DNA of 60,942 nucleotides, from IMG/VR virus record IMGVR_UViG_3300036908_000165, positions 1-60,942 of that record. One strand, written 5' to 3'. This stretch comes from a virus. A model generated the notes under the pieces. It did not search any database. It was not told the DNA's origin and was given only the letters and a program-made list of their open reading frames with translations. The stretch's first letter is position 1. Each line of letters opens with the position of its first letter. This document shows positions 1-8,465 of this stretch, in pieces. The translations under genes were made by a program, and so were the position numbers.

Positions 1-357
1 ACCAATGATCGTCTTGAAGATCGCGCCGCCCGCAGCAGCCGTGATCGTCGGCGCCGTGGTGTATCCCGAACCGACGTTGGTGATCACCGCGCCGACGACG
101 CAACCGTTCTGGTTAGCGAGCCGATAGCTGACGCCGTCCGACCAAAGGAAGTCGAGGCCGCCAGCCATGAGGCCGCCGCCAATGTTGCGCCAGATACCGA
201 CAATCGGATCGTATTGCTGAACCGTCGTGTAAGGCCCGGTTCGAATCATCATGCGGCCCGCCGGAATGAGCTGAACCTGCCCGGCCTTCAGAGTAACGAC
301 GTTGGTCGCCAAGCCGCCGAGAGACGGAAGGACGCCAGGACCTGCGAAAAGCGGCAT
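1..357 (-). CDS. Virion protein, N-terminal part, cut by window edge
   Basis: Start ATG with AGGAG six bases upstream; 119 residues are visible before the left edge, with no stop codon. It begins MPLFAGPGVLPSLGG. Near residue 100 it carries the motif TNVGSGYTTAPTI, the same GSGY repeat unit that occurs many times in the 849-residue tail protein (55784-58333). It lies directly downstream of the capsid gene. The partial gene at the right edge (60467-60942) looks like the C-terminal part of the same protein, so the gene probably spans the window ends with a piece missing. A structural role is inferred from position and repeat type. Confidence 0.75.
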   Translation of the reverse strand, partial: MPLFAGPGVLPSLGGLATNVVTLKAGQVQLIPAGRMMIRTGPYTTVQQYDPIVGIWRNIGGGLMAGGLDFLWSDGVSYRLANQNGCVVGAVITNVGSGYTTAPTITAAAGGAIFKTIIG

Positions 358-370
358 TTCAAGCTCCTAT

Positions 371-1441
371 TCAGATGACACTCGGAACTGTTCCGGGAAC
401 GGCCTGCCACGCTGCGCCGGTGATGCCCGTGACCTGCGCGCCCGTGGACGGTTTGGCGCAGACGAGATCGGCGCACGAAATGAGAACGCCGACATCGGCG
501 ATCTGGCCGACGTTGATCAACGGCTCGAACCCCGAGAAGGTCATCGACGCGTATTCGGACATGTACATGCCGGTGTAGCGGCTGTTGATGAAGAACGCCT
601 GTCCGAGCGGGCAGAACGGATCGGGGAAGATCGGCGTGTCGAGCACCTTGATGCCGCGGAAGCCCGAGTTGACCACGTCGTCCTTCTCGTAGATCGAGCG
701 CGGACGAGTCTGGTACATCTCGAGGCTCATGAAGTCGGTCATCAGCTCGGCCCAGTTGGCCGGGTTCATGACGCCGAAATCGGGGGCCTCACCACCGGCG
801 CCGGACTGGATGCGCGCCAGGATCTGCGCGCAGCCGACGCGCGTCGTAACCGCGGCGCCGGTGTTGTTGATCAGCTGGCCGGACCAGAACGAACCGGGGG
901 TGCGCGGGATGCCGCCGTAGGACGGAACGTTGGTGCCGTCATCGTAGGCCTGCGACAAGCTGTCCCACATCTGTCCGTTGGCGTAGTTGTTCGAGTAGAG
1001 CGCCTGCGCGTAGGCCTGCTTGATGACGACCGCGGCGTCCGACATGACGGCGCGCAGCTTGGGGATGACGACCTCGGAACTCTGGAGAATCGACTCCATG
1101 CCGAAGAAGCCGATCGGCACCATGCCCATCTTGAGGCTGAACTGCGCGTTCTGGATCGCCGCCTGGTCGGTCGGCATCGGGAAGTTGCCGTCGAAGCCGC
1201 CCCACGAGAACTGGACGAAGGAGTTGCCCTGCACCGGAACGGTGATCTGGGAAACGCCGCCGCGCGCCGCCTTGCTGTTCGACATGAACAGGCTAAGTAA
1301 CGGATGTGATTGATAAATTTGAACGTAGCAGGTAGGCAAGAACGCCCTTCTGGTAAGTGCCGCCATCTGTGCGCCAAGCGCCCCACCGGGGGTGATGCCA
1401 GAACCCGTCAACGTCGAAACCGGAGAATTCGGGTATGCCAT
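371..1441 (-). CDS. Major capsid protein
   Basis: 356 residues, beginning MAYPNSPVSTLTGSG. The ATG at 1441 is preceded by GGAG at good spacing; a GTG one codon upstream is less likely. Size, position downstream of a scaffold-like gene, and composition (long aromatic-rich stretches such as NSFVQFSWGGFDGNFPMP and MNPANWAELMTDF) fit an HK97-fold capsid protein of podoviruses. Its start overlaps the stop of a 27-codon gene as TGATG, so translation is probably coupled. It should form the icosahedral shell. The family assignment is by pattern recognition; alternatives such as another abundant head protein are less likely given operon position. Confidence 0.82.
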   Translation of the reverse strand: MAYPNSPVSTLTGSGITPGGALGAQMAALTRRAFLPTCYVQIYQSHPLLSLFMSNSKAARGGVSQITVPVQGNSFVQFSWGGFDGNFPMPTDQAAIQNAQFSLKMGMVPIGFFGMESILQSSEVVIPKLRAVMSDAAVVIKQAYAQALYSNNYANGQMWDSLSQAYDDGTNVPSYGGIPRTPGSFWSGQLINNTGAAVTTRVGCAQILARIQSGAGGEAPDFGVMNPANWAELMTDFMSLEMYQTRPRSIYEKDDVVNSGFRGIKVLDTPIFPDPFCPLGQAFFINSRYTGMYMSEYASMTFSGFEPLINVGQIADVGVLISCADLVCAKPSTGAQVTGITGAAWQAVPGTVPSVI

Positions 1442-1524
1442 CACAGCACTCCTTCAAGCATGACATCGCGCCCGACGTTCTCCACGTCGAGCGCGATGAA
1501 TTTGGTGGCGGTGAGACGGGTCAT
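1441..1524 (-). CDS. 27-residue peptide between scaffold and capsid genes
   Basis: A short frame (starting MTRLTATKFIALDVENVG) overlaps both neighbours: its ATG overlaps the TGA of the scaffold-like gene as ATGA, and its TGA overlaps the ATG of the capsid gene as TGATG. It also contains the capsid ribosome binding site. This double overlap matches how most real genes in this phage are joined, so I count it as coding. Function unknown; it could be a head peptide or simply a coupler that keeps ribosomes moving into the capsid gene. Confidence 0.6.
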   Translation of the reverse strand: MTRLTATKFIALDVENVGRDVMLEGVL

Positions 1525-2099
1525 TGGATGCCCAATGTCTCCCGCGTGAAACCGTCCGGGTCACGCAAGAACGCCTCGATCTGATCGTCCCGGTGCTTGT
1601 CCGGATTGCGATGCAGTTCCGCCCGAGCCTCGTCCGCGTTCTTCGTACCGAACAAGTCGAGATCCTGGCTACGCCAAGTCGGGCCGGCCGGCGCGGTCGG
1701 CGGCGTCTTGGAAGCGACCCAAGCCGCAGCGGCGTCGGCGTCGGCATAATTGCCGGTCTCTTTCATCCGGCCGACCATCTTGTCGAAGCCTTCGTCGGTC
1801 AGGTTGTATTCCTGCCGGGCTTTCGCCAGGGCGGATTCGAGATTGGCCTGCGCGGCGCGCTGCTCGCGCGCTTCCTTGTCGGCGGCGCGCGAGGCTTCCA
1901 TGTCGTCGAGACGCTTCTTCAGCGCGGCGTTCTCGGCCTGAAGCGGCGCAACGAACGGCGCCACGGTGTCGTCGATGATCTTGGCGTCGGGGAACTTCGC
2001 CTTGGCGGCGCGGCGAACCTTCTCGCCGATCTCGCCGTCGCTCCACAGCTGCTCTAACAGCTCGGCGGCGCGAATCTGAGCTTGGGTGGCTTCGGCCAT
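1521..2099 (-). CDS. Scaffolding-like head protein
   Basis: 192 residues from the ATG two bases after the upstream stop. The middle (about residues 45-110) is highly charged and Ala/Glu/Lys/Arg-rich, predicted coiled coil, for example AALKKRLDDMEASRAADKEA. The tail contains a short acidic and aromatic section. Position immediately before the capsid gene, size and coiled-coil character fit a capsid assembly scaffold. No protease motif is visible. Scaffold function is inferred from context and composition. Confidence 0.65.
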   Translation of the reverse strand: MAEATQAQIRAAELLEQLWSDGEIGEKVRRAAKAKFPDAKIIDDTVAPFVAPLQAENAALKKRLDDMEASRAADKEAREQRAAQANLESALAKARQEYNLTDEGFDKMVGRMKETGNYADADAAAAWVASKTPPTAPAGPTWRSQDLDLFGTKNADEARAELHRNPDKHRDDQIEAFLRDPDGFTRETLGIQ

Positions 2100-2100
2100 T

Positions 2101-2301
2101 TTACTTGGCCCTCGGCGCCGAGCCGCGCGACCCGTCCTTGCCGACGTGGTCGATCGACTTAATTCCGCTGAGACTGCCCTTCGGCTGAGCCGACGGGCGC
2201 GCGCCGATGCCCATCGCATCGAAATCGGCGACGTATTCCATCAGGCTGCGATCGATCTTGACGTCGCCATCGTAAGGCTTGGGAAATTTTCCGCTGGTCA
2301 T
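2101..2301 (-). CDS. Small head-region protein of unknown function
   Basis: 66 residues, beginning MTSGKFPKPYDGDVKIDRSL, with AGGAG seven bases before the ATG. Its stop is one base before the scaffold start. It is rich in Gly, Ser, Lys and has no membrane segment. I do not recognise the family; position suggests a head or neck component. Confidence 0.6.
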   Translation of the reverse strand: MTSGKFPKPYDGDVKIDRSLMEYVADFDAMGIGARPSAQPKGSLSGIKSIDHVGKDGSRGSAPRAK

Positions 2302-2302
2302 A

Positions 2303-2704
2303 TCAAGCTCCTGGCATCGGTGGCATTGGCGAACCGCCGCCCGCGGCGGGCGGAGGTGGAGAAGCAGCGCCCGCTCCGGGCATCTGCGGGGCCGGCGCGC
2401 CGGCCTGCTTGGCGTTTCGCGCCATCTCGACGAGTTGCTGGATCATCGCGCCGGGATCGCCCTTCGCGCCGCCCTCTTTCTCAACAGCTTTGCCGATCTC
2501 GGTCAGAGCCTTGAGAACGGCGGTGTGGACGCCGGAACCCATCGGGAGCGCAGGAAGGGCTTCTTGCAACCCTTTGAGCGACAATTTCAGCTTCTCCATG
2601 CCGCTTGCCGCCGCGCCCTTCATCGGACCGGGCGCCGACGCTGGGCCAGCCACGCCCGCCTGTGGCGGGGAAGGCGGAGCGCCGGGCATCATCGGCATAG
2701 GCAT
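2303..2704 (-). CDS. Pro/Met/Gly-rich head-region protein
   Basis: 133 residues. Both ends are low-complexity Pro/Met/Gly/Ala (starts MPMPMMPGAPPSPP, ends in PMPPMPGA) around a central helical part (about residues 38-95, with LKGLQEALPAL and MIQQLVEMARNAKQAG). Proteins of this kind often sit next to podovirus portal genes, but here the portal is on the other strand. The start lacks a strong ribosome binding site (TGAGG nine bases upstream). Function unknown. Confidence 0.6.
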   Translation of the reverse strand: MPMPMMPGAPPSPPQAGVAGPASAPGPMKGAAASGMEKLKLSLKGLQEALPALPMGSGVHTAVLKALTEIGKAVEKEGGAKGDPGAMIQQLVEMARNAKQAGAPAPQMPGAGAASPPPPAAGGGSPMPPMPGA

Positions 2705-2725
2705 TCTGAAAAACCTCAGTGTGTT

Positions 2726-2751
2726 GGGCGGGGCGCGCGAACGCCCCGCCC
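2726..2751. terminator. Perfect 10-bp GC hairpin between tiny gene and head operon
   Basis: GGGCGGGGCG, loop CGCGAA, CGCCCCGCCC. It lies 22 bases downstream of the 12-residue gene (leftward reading) and 22 bases upstream of the next start. No T-run follows on either strand, so it may be an attenuator or mRNA stability element rather than a full terminator. Confidence 0.5.
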
Positions 2752-2773
2752 GTTGTTCACGGACGACCCGGAA

Positions 2774-2812
2774 TTACTTCCGGCGGCCCTTGCGACCCTT
2801 GTGACGCGCCAT
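2774..2812 (-). CDS. Twelve-residue basic peptide
   Basis: A 13-codon frame encodes MARHKGRKGRRK, eight of twelve residues basic (R, K or H). An AGGAG lies seven bases upstream of the ATG, as good as any in the window. It is the first frame of the leftward head operon after the divergent promoter region and is followed by a perfect hairpin. It could be a nucleic-acid-binding peptide or a leader peptide controlling the head genes. Coding status is inferred from the strong ribosome binding site only. Confidence 0.5.
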   Translation of the reverse strand: MARHKGRKGRRK

Positions 2813-2948
2813 GGGAGTCTCCTTGTTGACGAGAGGGAAGAGACTAGCCTCACCCCTACGAAACGAGAGACTACGCTGGACCAGAAGGCCGTGTCAATAT
2901 ATCATGCAAAAAAGACGAAACATATCAATACCATAGGATGATATCAAA
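2813..2948. promoter_or_regulatory. Divergent control region between head operon and portal
   Basis: About 110 bases without a gene separate the leftward tiny gene and the rightward portal gene. The stretch from about 2890 to 2945 is clearly AT-rich against the GC-rich genome. It includes ATACCATAGGAT at 2928-2939, an imperfect form of the palindrome found at other promoters here. On the minus strand TTGATA and ATGATA lie 17 bases apart. I infer promoters on both strands but cannot fix their exact positions. Confidence 0.5.
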
Positions 2949-4736
2949 ATGAAGATACCCCATGACGCCAAGCGGCTGATCCAGTTCGTCCGCGAGACCG
3001 CGTCGCACTGCATGTCGTCCCGCCAGGCGCGAATGAACCGCGGCGCCTTCTACCAGGGCTACGTCGACACCGGTTCGTCGGACGCAACGACGCCGGCGAT
3101 GTACAACAAGCTGTGGGTGTCGCTCGACGACCTCGAATCCCTTCTGTTTTCCCCCGTATCGCTGCGCTTCCACATCGGCGACCCCGACTATCCCTCGGTG
3201 ATCAACGAAGCCAAAGGCCGCGCCGCGGCCGCGCACATCCGAAACCAATACCGGCGCTGCGACGGCGACTCGATGTTCAGCCAGGCGGTCAACATCGGCT
3301 TGGTGCGCGGCAAAGGGCTCGTCAAGCAGAGCTTCGCCGGCGGGCGCCTGTCGACATGGCTGGTGCAGCCCGAGGATTTCGGCGTGCTGCGCGAGAACTA
3401 CGATCGCCTCGACGAGAACATGGGCGCCTTCAACCACTCGATGCTGGTCACGTTCGACCAATTCGTCGGCCTGGTGAAGAACCACCCCGATAAAAACGAG
3501 ATGCTGAAGAAGGTCAAAGCCTATACGCGCGACAGCGCCGGCCTGACCGACACGCGCGGCGGCACGGCGATGAACATCACCGTCGGCGGTCTCTATCCGA
3601 TGCAGGCGGCGGGACAAGGCGGACCCCAGGTAAACGGGCGCGTCGACTGGATGGGCCGCCCGCAACCACAGCTCGATCCGGCCGTCGAGCAGACGTTGAT
3701 CGAGCTCAACGAGACGTGGATCTGGGACGACCAGCGCGAAGATTGGGCGACGTTCCAGATCGTCGGCGACGACCTCTTGGTGATGGGAAAATACACGATC
3801 CAGAATGCGCTGGCGTTCGACCCGTCATCGCAAACTTCGGCGCCGTGCTTGAAGGGCGACCACCCCTATTCGACGTTCTGCCCCAATCCCGTACCGACCT
3901 ATTTCTGGGGCGCGTCCGAGGTACAGCGCCTGATCTTCCTGCAAGAGGCGATCAACGCGCGGCTCGTCGGCACGAACAAGATGCTGCGCATGCAGGAAGA
4001 CCCGACGACCAGGTTCGTCGGCTCGACCGGCGTCAACCAGCTGGCGCTGTCGAAATACAAGAAGCCGGGCGGTTACTACGTCGAAATGAACGCCAACGCC
4101 AAGATCGAGAAAGATCGCGTCGAAATTCCGCAGGACCTGTGGGCCTCACTGCACGAATACGAACGCATGTTCGACGAGATGATGGGCGTGCCGCCGATCG
4201 CCAAAGGCCACGGCGAAAAAGGCGTGCGCTCCGGCGCCCACGCCGACACGCTGGTTCGCATGTTCTCGCCGCGCTTCAAGGATCGCGCGCTGCTGATCGA
4301 ACGCGACATCGAACGCAGCGGCGCACTGACGCTCGACATGGCGCGCGTCCACGTCGCCAAGAAGCTCGTCGCCTGGGTTCCCGAGGCCGAAGCTTCGCTG
4401 CAGAACGTATCGACGCCGGAAGAAAACTTGCTGCTGACGCCGCCGGCCAAAGGCATGGTTCCGGTCTACTTCAGCTTCGACGATCTTCCCGACGACGTGA
4501 CGCTGACAGTCGACGAGCACTCGTCGTCGCCGGCGTTCTCGGCCGACGGCAAAGCGCTGATCTTCGACATGCTGAAGACCGGCCTGCTGTCGCCGATCGA
4601 GGCGGTCGAGCATCTCGACATCACCGATCCCGAAAGCGTTCAAGCCAACATCATGCGCCGCGAGATCGCCAAAGCCGAAGCCGCGCAAAAAGAAGCGCAG
4701 ATGAAACTCGCCATGCACTCAGGCGGCAAGAAATGA
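2949..4736 (+). CDS. Portal protein
   Basis: 595 residues, ATG preceded by AGGATG. Portal of the podovirus head-tail connector type: DNA passes through its dodecameric ring and terminase docks on it. Suggestive stretches are YNKLWVSLDDLESLLF (about 50-65), the DHPYS/YFWGASEVQRLIFLQEAINAR region in the middle, and a helical Ala/Glu/Lys/Gln C terminus (EIAKAEAAQKEAQMKLAM). Size and head-module position support the call. Oddly, it is the only head gene on the plus strand, with terminase genes to the right and capsid genes to the left both read leftward. It therefore needs its own promoter, presumably in 2813-2948. Confidence 0.8.
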   Translation: MKIPHDAKRLIQFVRETASHCMSSRQARMNRGAFYQGYVDTGSSDATTPAMYNKLWVSLDDLESLLFSPVSLRFHIGDPDYPSVINEAKGRAAAAHIRNQYRRCDGDSMFSQAVNIGLVRGKGLVKQSFAGGRLSTWLVQPEDFGVLRENYDRLDENMGAFNHSMLVTFDQFVGLVKNHPDKNEMLKKVKAYTRDSAGLTDTRGGTAMNITVGGLYPMQAAGQGGPQVNGRVDWMGRPQPQLDPAVEQTLIELNETWIWDDQREDWATFQIVGDDLLVMGKYTIQNALAFDPSSQTSAPCLKGDHPYSTFCPNPVPTYFWGASEVQRLIFLQEAINARLVGTNKMLRMQEDPTTRFVGSTGVNQLALSKYKKPGGYYVEMNANAKIEKDRVEIPQDLWASLHEYERMFDEMMGVPPIAKGHGEKGVRSGAHADTLVRMFSPRFKDRALLIERDIERSGALTLDMARVHVAKKLVAWVPEAEASLQNVSTPEENLLLTPPAKGMVPVYFSFDDLPDDVTLTVDEHSSSPAFSADGKALIFDMLKTGLLSPIEAVEHLDITDPESVQANIMRREIAKAEAAQKEAQMKLAMHSGGKK

Positions 4737-4740
4737 AAAA

Positions 4741-4773
4741 CCCCACCGCGTAGGGCCGTAGTACGCGGCGGGG
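4741..4773 (-). terminator. Rho-independent terminator in convergent junction
   Basis: CCCCACCGCG pairs with CGCGGCGGGG with one mismatch. Read leftward, the stem is followed by TTTTT, the classic arrangement, ending the terminase operon whose last gene stops at 4848. Read rightward it lies just after the portal stop and may also slow transcription there. Confidence 0.75.
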
Positions 4774-4847
4774 TAGTCTGGGAGGAAACATCCGACCCGC
4801 AGGTTGGGGGACCTGTTCGGAACGGCTTGACGATAGGCCAATTCGAC

Positions 4848-5066
4848 CTAAACGTCAACCTTTCTTGCCTTTCGGCGCGCTATCCGACGCGGGGACATCA
4901 TCTCCGTTTGGTCCCTTTCCCGCTTTCTTATTGCGGCTCCGATCGCTTCGCTCAGATTGCTGATCTCGCCGCGGAACTTCACCGCCTCCGCCAGCGTCGG
5001 CACTCTGTTCTGCGCGATTGTCTTCTCGGACATGCCCTTAGTCCTGATTGGATACCGAATCTCCAT
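4848..5066 (-). CDS. Basic small protein at end of terminase operon
   Basis: 72 residues from ATG at 5066 (starts MEIRYPIRTKGM) with GGAGG upstream; the start overlaps the previous stop as TGATG. The C terminus is strongly basic (RRIARRKARKVDV). Unknown function; a nucleic-acid-binding head or packaging accessory protein is possible. Confidence 0.6.
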   Translation of the reverse strand: MEIRYPIRTKGMSEKTIAQNRVPTLAEAVKFRGEISNLSEAIGAAIRKRERDQTEMMSPRRIARRKARKVDV

Positions 5067-5212
5067 CACTTCCCTCCCTTACGTTTCGGCGGATGCGCCC
5101 ACTCGCCAAGATTGGAGATCCGACCCGTCTTGGCGGCAGTCGTCGGAGCCCTGATCGGCGCTACAGCCTTGGCGAACGCGCCAGCGCCCTTGGTTTTCGT
5201 GATCCTCGGCAT
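5066..5212 (-). CDS. 48-residue basic protein
   Basis: Starts MPRITKTKGAGAFAKAV after AAGGG; a longer upstream frame exists but overlaps the previous gene. It ends HPPKRKGGK. Lys/Arg/Pro-rich and soluble. Translationally coupled to the next gene. Not recognised. Confidence 0.6.
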   Translation of the reverse strand: MPRITKTKGAGAFAKAVAPIRAPTTAAKTGRISNLGEWAHPPKRKGGK

Positions 5213-5216
5213 TTTG

Positions 5217-5852
5217 TCACCCTTTCTTATAGCCCTCGGCGCTCGGCCGACCGGGATTATAGCGAGCATTCTTGATCGCCACAGGCGCCGGCCTCGAGGC
5301 CGGGATGATCGCCGTCGGCTTGACCGAATTGTGCGCGTAAGCCCCGCGAATCGCCCGCTCGCCAACGGCGCGCAGCCGCGCCGAAGGAATCGTCATGCCG
5401 CGGCGGCCGTCGGCCGAGATCACCGGCGTCCTGGCGTCGGCCTTGTTGGAGAACATCGCGTCGGCCAGCGCCTGCTGGGCCTGCGGCAGCTTGGGCTCCA
5501 TCGACTCGCCCTCGCGGATATTGTCGCGCAAGTCGGTATAGTGGCCGTCTCCCATGACGATGCGCGCCGTCTCGTCGACCGCCTTGACACGAATGTTCTG
5601 GCCGATCATCGCCGGCGCGCGGCCCTCTTCGAGCATCTGGCGCAGGTTCTCGTTCTCGCGCTTAAGATCGGCTATCTGCGACGTTTCGACGCAGCGGCGA
5701 TTTGGACAAGGGGGGTCCTTCTTGGGCTCGGCCTTCAGGGTGCGAACCCAACGATGACCGCATTTCCCGCACTCGAAGGTGATTCGTTTCATCTTGGGGC
5801 CTAAAAAACGATCCGAATCAACCCACTCGGAATCGACGGGCGTGGTCGTCAT
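5217..5852 (-). CDS. Zinc-ribbon and coiled-coil protein
   Basis: 211 residues from ATG at 5852, which overlaps the previous stop as ATGA. Residues about 24-55 hold CGKCGH and CPNRRC, a four-cysteine zinc ribbon; next comes IADLKRENENLRQMLEEG, a short coiled coil; the rest is basic and Ala/Pro-rich. It sits directly downstream of the terminase and one small gene. A packaging accessory or small-terminase-like DNA-binding role is possible, but I see no clear family. Confidence 0.65.
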   Translation of the reverse strand: MTTTPVDSEWVDSDRFLGPKMKRITFECGKCGHRWVRTLKAEPKKDPPCPNRRCVETSQIADLKRENENLRQMLEEGRAPAMIGQNIRVKAVDETARIVMGDGHYTDLRDNIREGESMEPKLPQAQQALADAMFSNKADARTPVISADGRRGMTIPSARLRAVGERAIRGAYAHNSVKPTAIIPASRPAPVAIKNARYNPGRPSAEGYKKG

Positions 5853-6238
5853 CCCCGCCACTCCCGCCAGCCCTTCGGCTCGAACGCCACCGGCTTACCA
5901 CCGGTGTTGCGCTGCGCCCAGAAGCCATAGGCTTCCCAGCGCTTGCCCGCGCCGGTTCCCGCCCAGCGTCGCGACGCCTGCCACTGCGCCACGACGCTCT
6001 GCTCGCCGTCGAGCGTCAGCAGCACCAGCGCATGGTCGTAGGGCGGCGCGCCGTAGCGCCCGCCGACTTCCGGCGGCTCCGGCACTGCATGCCAATTGCG
6101 CATCGGATCTTCGTGCTCGGCGGGCGGCAGCGCTTCGACCGGCGAATCGTCGCCAAACAGCGCATCGTCTTCCGACTGCGGCATTTTGACGCCCTCGTCA
6201 GGCGCTGCGAATTTGTAGTCTCTCGACTGCTTTGCCAT
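5849..6238 (-). CDS. Unknown protein downstream of terminase
   Basis: 129 residues from ATG at 6238, overlapping the terminase stop as TGATG. The N terminus is acidic; the C-terminal half is rich in Trp (QWQASRRWAGTG, WEAYGFWAQRNTGG). This Trp pattern recalls small phage proteins of unknown function that resemble DUF551-like folds, but I am not certain. Operon position suggests packaging or head completion. Confidence 0.6.
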   Translation of the reverse strand: MAKQSRDYKFAAPDEGVKMPQSEDDALFGDDSPVEALPPAEHEDPMRNWHAVPEPPEVGGRYGAPPYDHALVLLTLDGEQSVVAQWQASRRWAGTGAGKRWEAYGFWAQRNTGGKPVAFEPKGWREWRG

Positions 6239-8127
6239 CACACAAGCCCCAAATCAGATTTCCACTTCGGCGGTTCCGGCTCGGCGTTCGCCCGCTCCTC
6301 TTGCGTCCGCAAGAAATTGCGCACGATCGAGTTGACCGCCGTCTCCTGCTTCGTCTCTTGACCCGACTCAGCCTTCATCACCACGTCGTAAGTCAAGCCC
6401 TGAGCGATCATGTCCTTGCGGATCCACTCCGTCCAGGCGCGCGCCGCCAGCGCGGCGGCGAAGACACGATCGTCCTTCATGTTCTCGTCGGTCGACTCCG
6501 GCGCGCCGATCTCACCGTCGTTGACGACGACGTTCGACATCTCGCGCAGCAGGCCGAACGATCGGATCTCGATCTCGCGGCTGGAATAGATGCCGCGGTA
6601 GCCGTGCAACAGCTCCATCTTGGTGCGCCAGTTGGTCTCGAAATTGGCCATGTAGCTGGCGCCGGGGCTGTCGACCTTGTGGTAGAGATACCAGCGCGCC
6701 TGCGCGCCGGCGTCTTCCCAGCCGCGCGCCGCCGTCTTGACGACGTTCATCTCGGCGCCGATCAACTGACGCAGGTGTTCGAACTCGCTCATCACCAGCC
6801 GACCCGGCCCGCCGAGCTCGACGTTGCACATCGAATTGCGATAGGCGGCGCAGAGGTGGAACAGCACCCACGACGCATGCTTGGTTTCGACGTCGGCCGT
6901 AATGTACTCGGCGGCCTGCACCATCTTGTCGGCGAAGCAGCGGAACACCAGAATCGCATGGTGGTCCTTGTGGTCGTTTCGACCATAGGCCGGGTCGAAA
7001 CCGATCACGTATTGCGCGCCGTCGACCGGCTCTTCCCACACCTTGAGCTCGACGTCGTCGACGTCGTCGACCGCCGGGTCCATCGTGATCATCTTGAAGT
7101 GGAAAAAGTCGCCGTCAACCTCGTAGCGATAGCCGTCGAAGATCGGCTGATCGTCCTGCATCCGCTTCATGTCCTGGCCGATCACCGCGACCTGGAAGAA
7201 GCTGTATCCGGTCTGGACGAAGCTCTCGTCCATCGTCCACGGTTGATTCTGGCTAAGCAGATCCTGCTCGGCGCCGGCCTTCGTCTCCTTCCAGCGAATC
7301 CACGCCAACTGCTCTTGCGTGACACGGTACTGGTAGAGCTTGTTCACTTCGGCGATGTGACGACTCTCTTCGCCATTCGGCGGCGGAAGGCCGAACACCG
7401 GAAAACGCGGATCGGATCGCGCAATCCGATTATTGTCGCCGGACCACCAGCCGATGAAGAACGTCCGCTCGGTCAAGCTGTTCAAACCAGCCATGCAGCG
7501 GGTTCGCCAGTGGTTCATGCCTTTCGACGTCGACTCGTAAACGAACAGCCGATCCGGGTTGTTCTGCGCGAATCCTTCCTCGAGCGACTTGAGCCCTTCG
7601 ATGTCGCCGTAGCTGGCAATTTCAGTCAAGTGGGCGCAGGCGTAGCCCTGGCCTTCGCCCCAGGCGATCGACTTCTTCTTGGTGCCGGCGACAAGAAGGT
7701 CGAGCCGCGAACCGTTGGAGAAAGCCATCATCTGCCGGTTCGACTTGACGATGCGAAAGCTGTCGCCGAAGTAACCGTCGGGGAACGAGTTGATGTAGCC
7801 CTCGACCATCGCCCGATTAATCTCGCGGTTTTTCTCGGTGTCGGTGACGTGAACGCCGATCATGTTCGGGTGAACCGCGAGCCACAGCACGTCAACCAGC
7901 GCAACGCTGATCGTCGTGACCCCAAGCTGACGACTTTTGCTGCAGTTGAACGTGTGAATGCCATTATCGAGGCCCTCACCGACTTCGCGCAAGAACCGCC
8001 GCTGGCTCTCCCACGGAACCAGCTTTGAGCCGCGCTCATCAGCGCTCGTCGACTCCTTCGACTTGATGCGCAAGTCGTCGGAGAACTGCTCGAAAGCCTT
8101 GAGCCATTTCCTGGCGCGCGGAGCCAT
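6238..8127 (-). CDS. Terminase large subunit
   Basis: 629 residues. The ATPase carries the degenerate Walker A typical of terminases, SKSRQLGVTT at 63-72, and a Walker B-like stretch ending in LTEI near 170. The C-terminal RNase H-like nuclease shows VIGFDPAYGRND (Asp378) and a late DDRVFAAALA acidic site near residue 580. It cuts concatemers and pumps DNA through the portal. It overlaps both neighbours as TGATG. No gene with clear small-terminase features is seen; one of the small genes at 8127-9582 may serve. Confidence 0.93.
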   Translation of the reverse strand: MAPRARKWLKAFEQFSDDLRIKSKESTSADERGSKLVPWESQRRFLREVGEGLDNGIHTFNCSKSRQLGVTTISVALVDVLWLAVHPNMIGVHVTDTEKNREINRAMVEGYINSFPDGYFGDSFRIVKSNRQMMAFSNGSRLDLLVAGTKKKSIAWGEGQGYACAHLTEIASYGDIEGLKSLEEGFAQNNPDRLFVYESTSKGMNHWRTRCMAGLNSLTERTFFIGWWSGDNNRIARSDPRFPVFGLPPPNGEESRHIAEVNKLYQYRVTQEQLAWIRWKETKAGAEQDLLSQNQPWTMDESFVQTGYSFFQVAVIGQDMKRMQDDQPIFDGYRYEVDGDFFHFKMITMDPAVDDVDDVELKVWEEPVDGAQYVIGFDPAYGRNDHKDHHAILVFRCFADKMVQAAEYITADVETKHASWVLFHLCAAYRNSMCNVELGGPGRLVMSEFEHLRQLIGAEMNVVKTAARGWEDAGAQARWYLYHKVDSPGASYMANFETNWRTKMELLHGYRGIYSSREIEIRSFGLLREMSNVVVNDGEIGAPESTDENMKDDRVFAAALAARAWTEWIRKDMIAQGLTYDVVMKAESGQETKQETAVNSIVRNFLRTQEERANAEPEPPKWKSDLGLV

Positions 8128-8465
8128 CAGGCAAGCCCCATCCTCTCACGCCACAAATCGTTCGCCGCCTGCTTCGCGTCGCGATCGAGCTCGCTCCACG
8201 CGACGGCCCCGGCCGGAACCGCGCCGGGATCGCCCGGCTGCACAGCTACCAGATCACCGGCGCAGTCAAATCCGGCGGCGAGAACGGCCTCCGCAACAGG
8301 CGTGTACCACGTCCACAGCGGTCGAATGCTGGCCTCGGGCTGGATGACCCATGCCGCGACATAGCCGACCTCGCGCTGCGGAATCGGACTGATGCGCGTG
8401 TCAGGGTCGATCCCGGTGACAGCGCCGGCGATGATGCGCGCCAACTTCTCGACTTTGTCGGTCAC
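8127..8465 (-). CDS. Unknown protein upstream of terminase
   Basis: 112 residues. The start is GTG overlapping the previous stop (GTGA); the only in-frame ATG is near the end. Starts with a helical MTDKVEKLARIIAG and ends DAKQAANDLWRERMG. The N-terminal half resembles small phage proteins of unknown function expressed before terminase. No motif for enzymatic activity. Confidence 0.6.
   Translation of the reverse strand: MTDKVEKLARIIAGAVTGIDPDTRISPIPQREVGYVAAWVIQPEASIRPLWTWYTPVAEAVLAAGFDCAGDLVAVQPGDPGAVPAGAVAWSELDRDAKQAANDLWRERMGLA

Noticed and set aside
302-1300. Plus-strand frame of 332 residues opposite the capsid gene
   Set aside because: Antisense shadow of the capsid frame, Arg/Asp/Val-rich with no recognisable pattern.
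6232-8028. Long plus-strand frame of 598 residues opposite the terminase
   Set aside because: It mirrors the terminase codons; Arg/His/Val/Leu-rich shadow composition, no domain.
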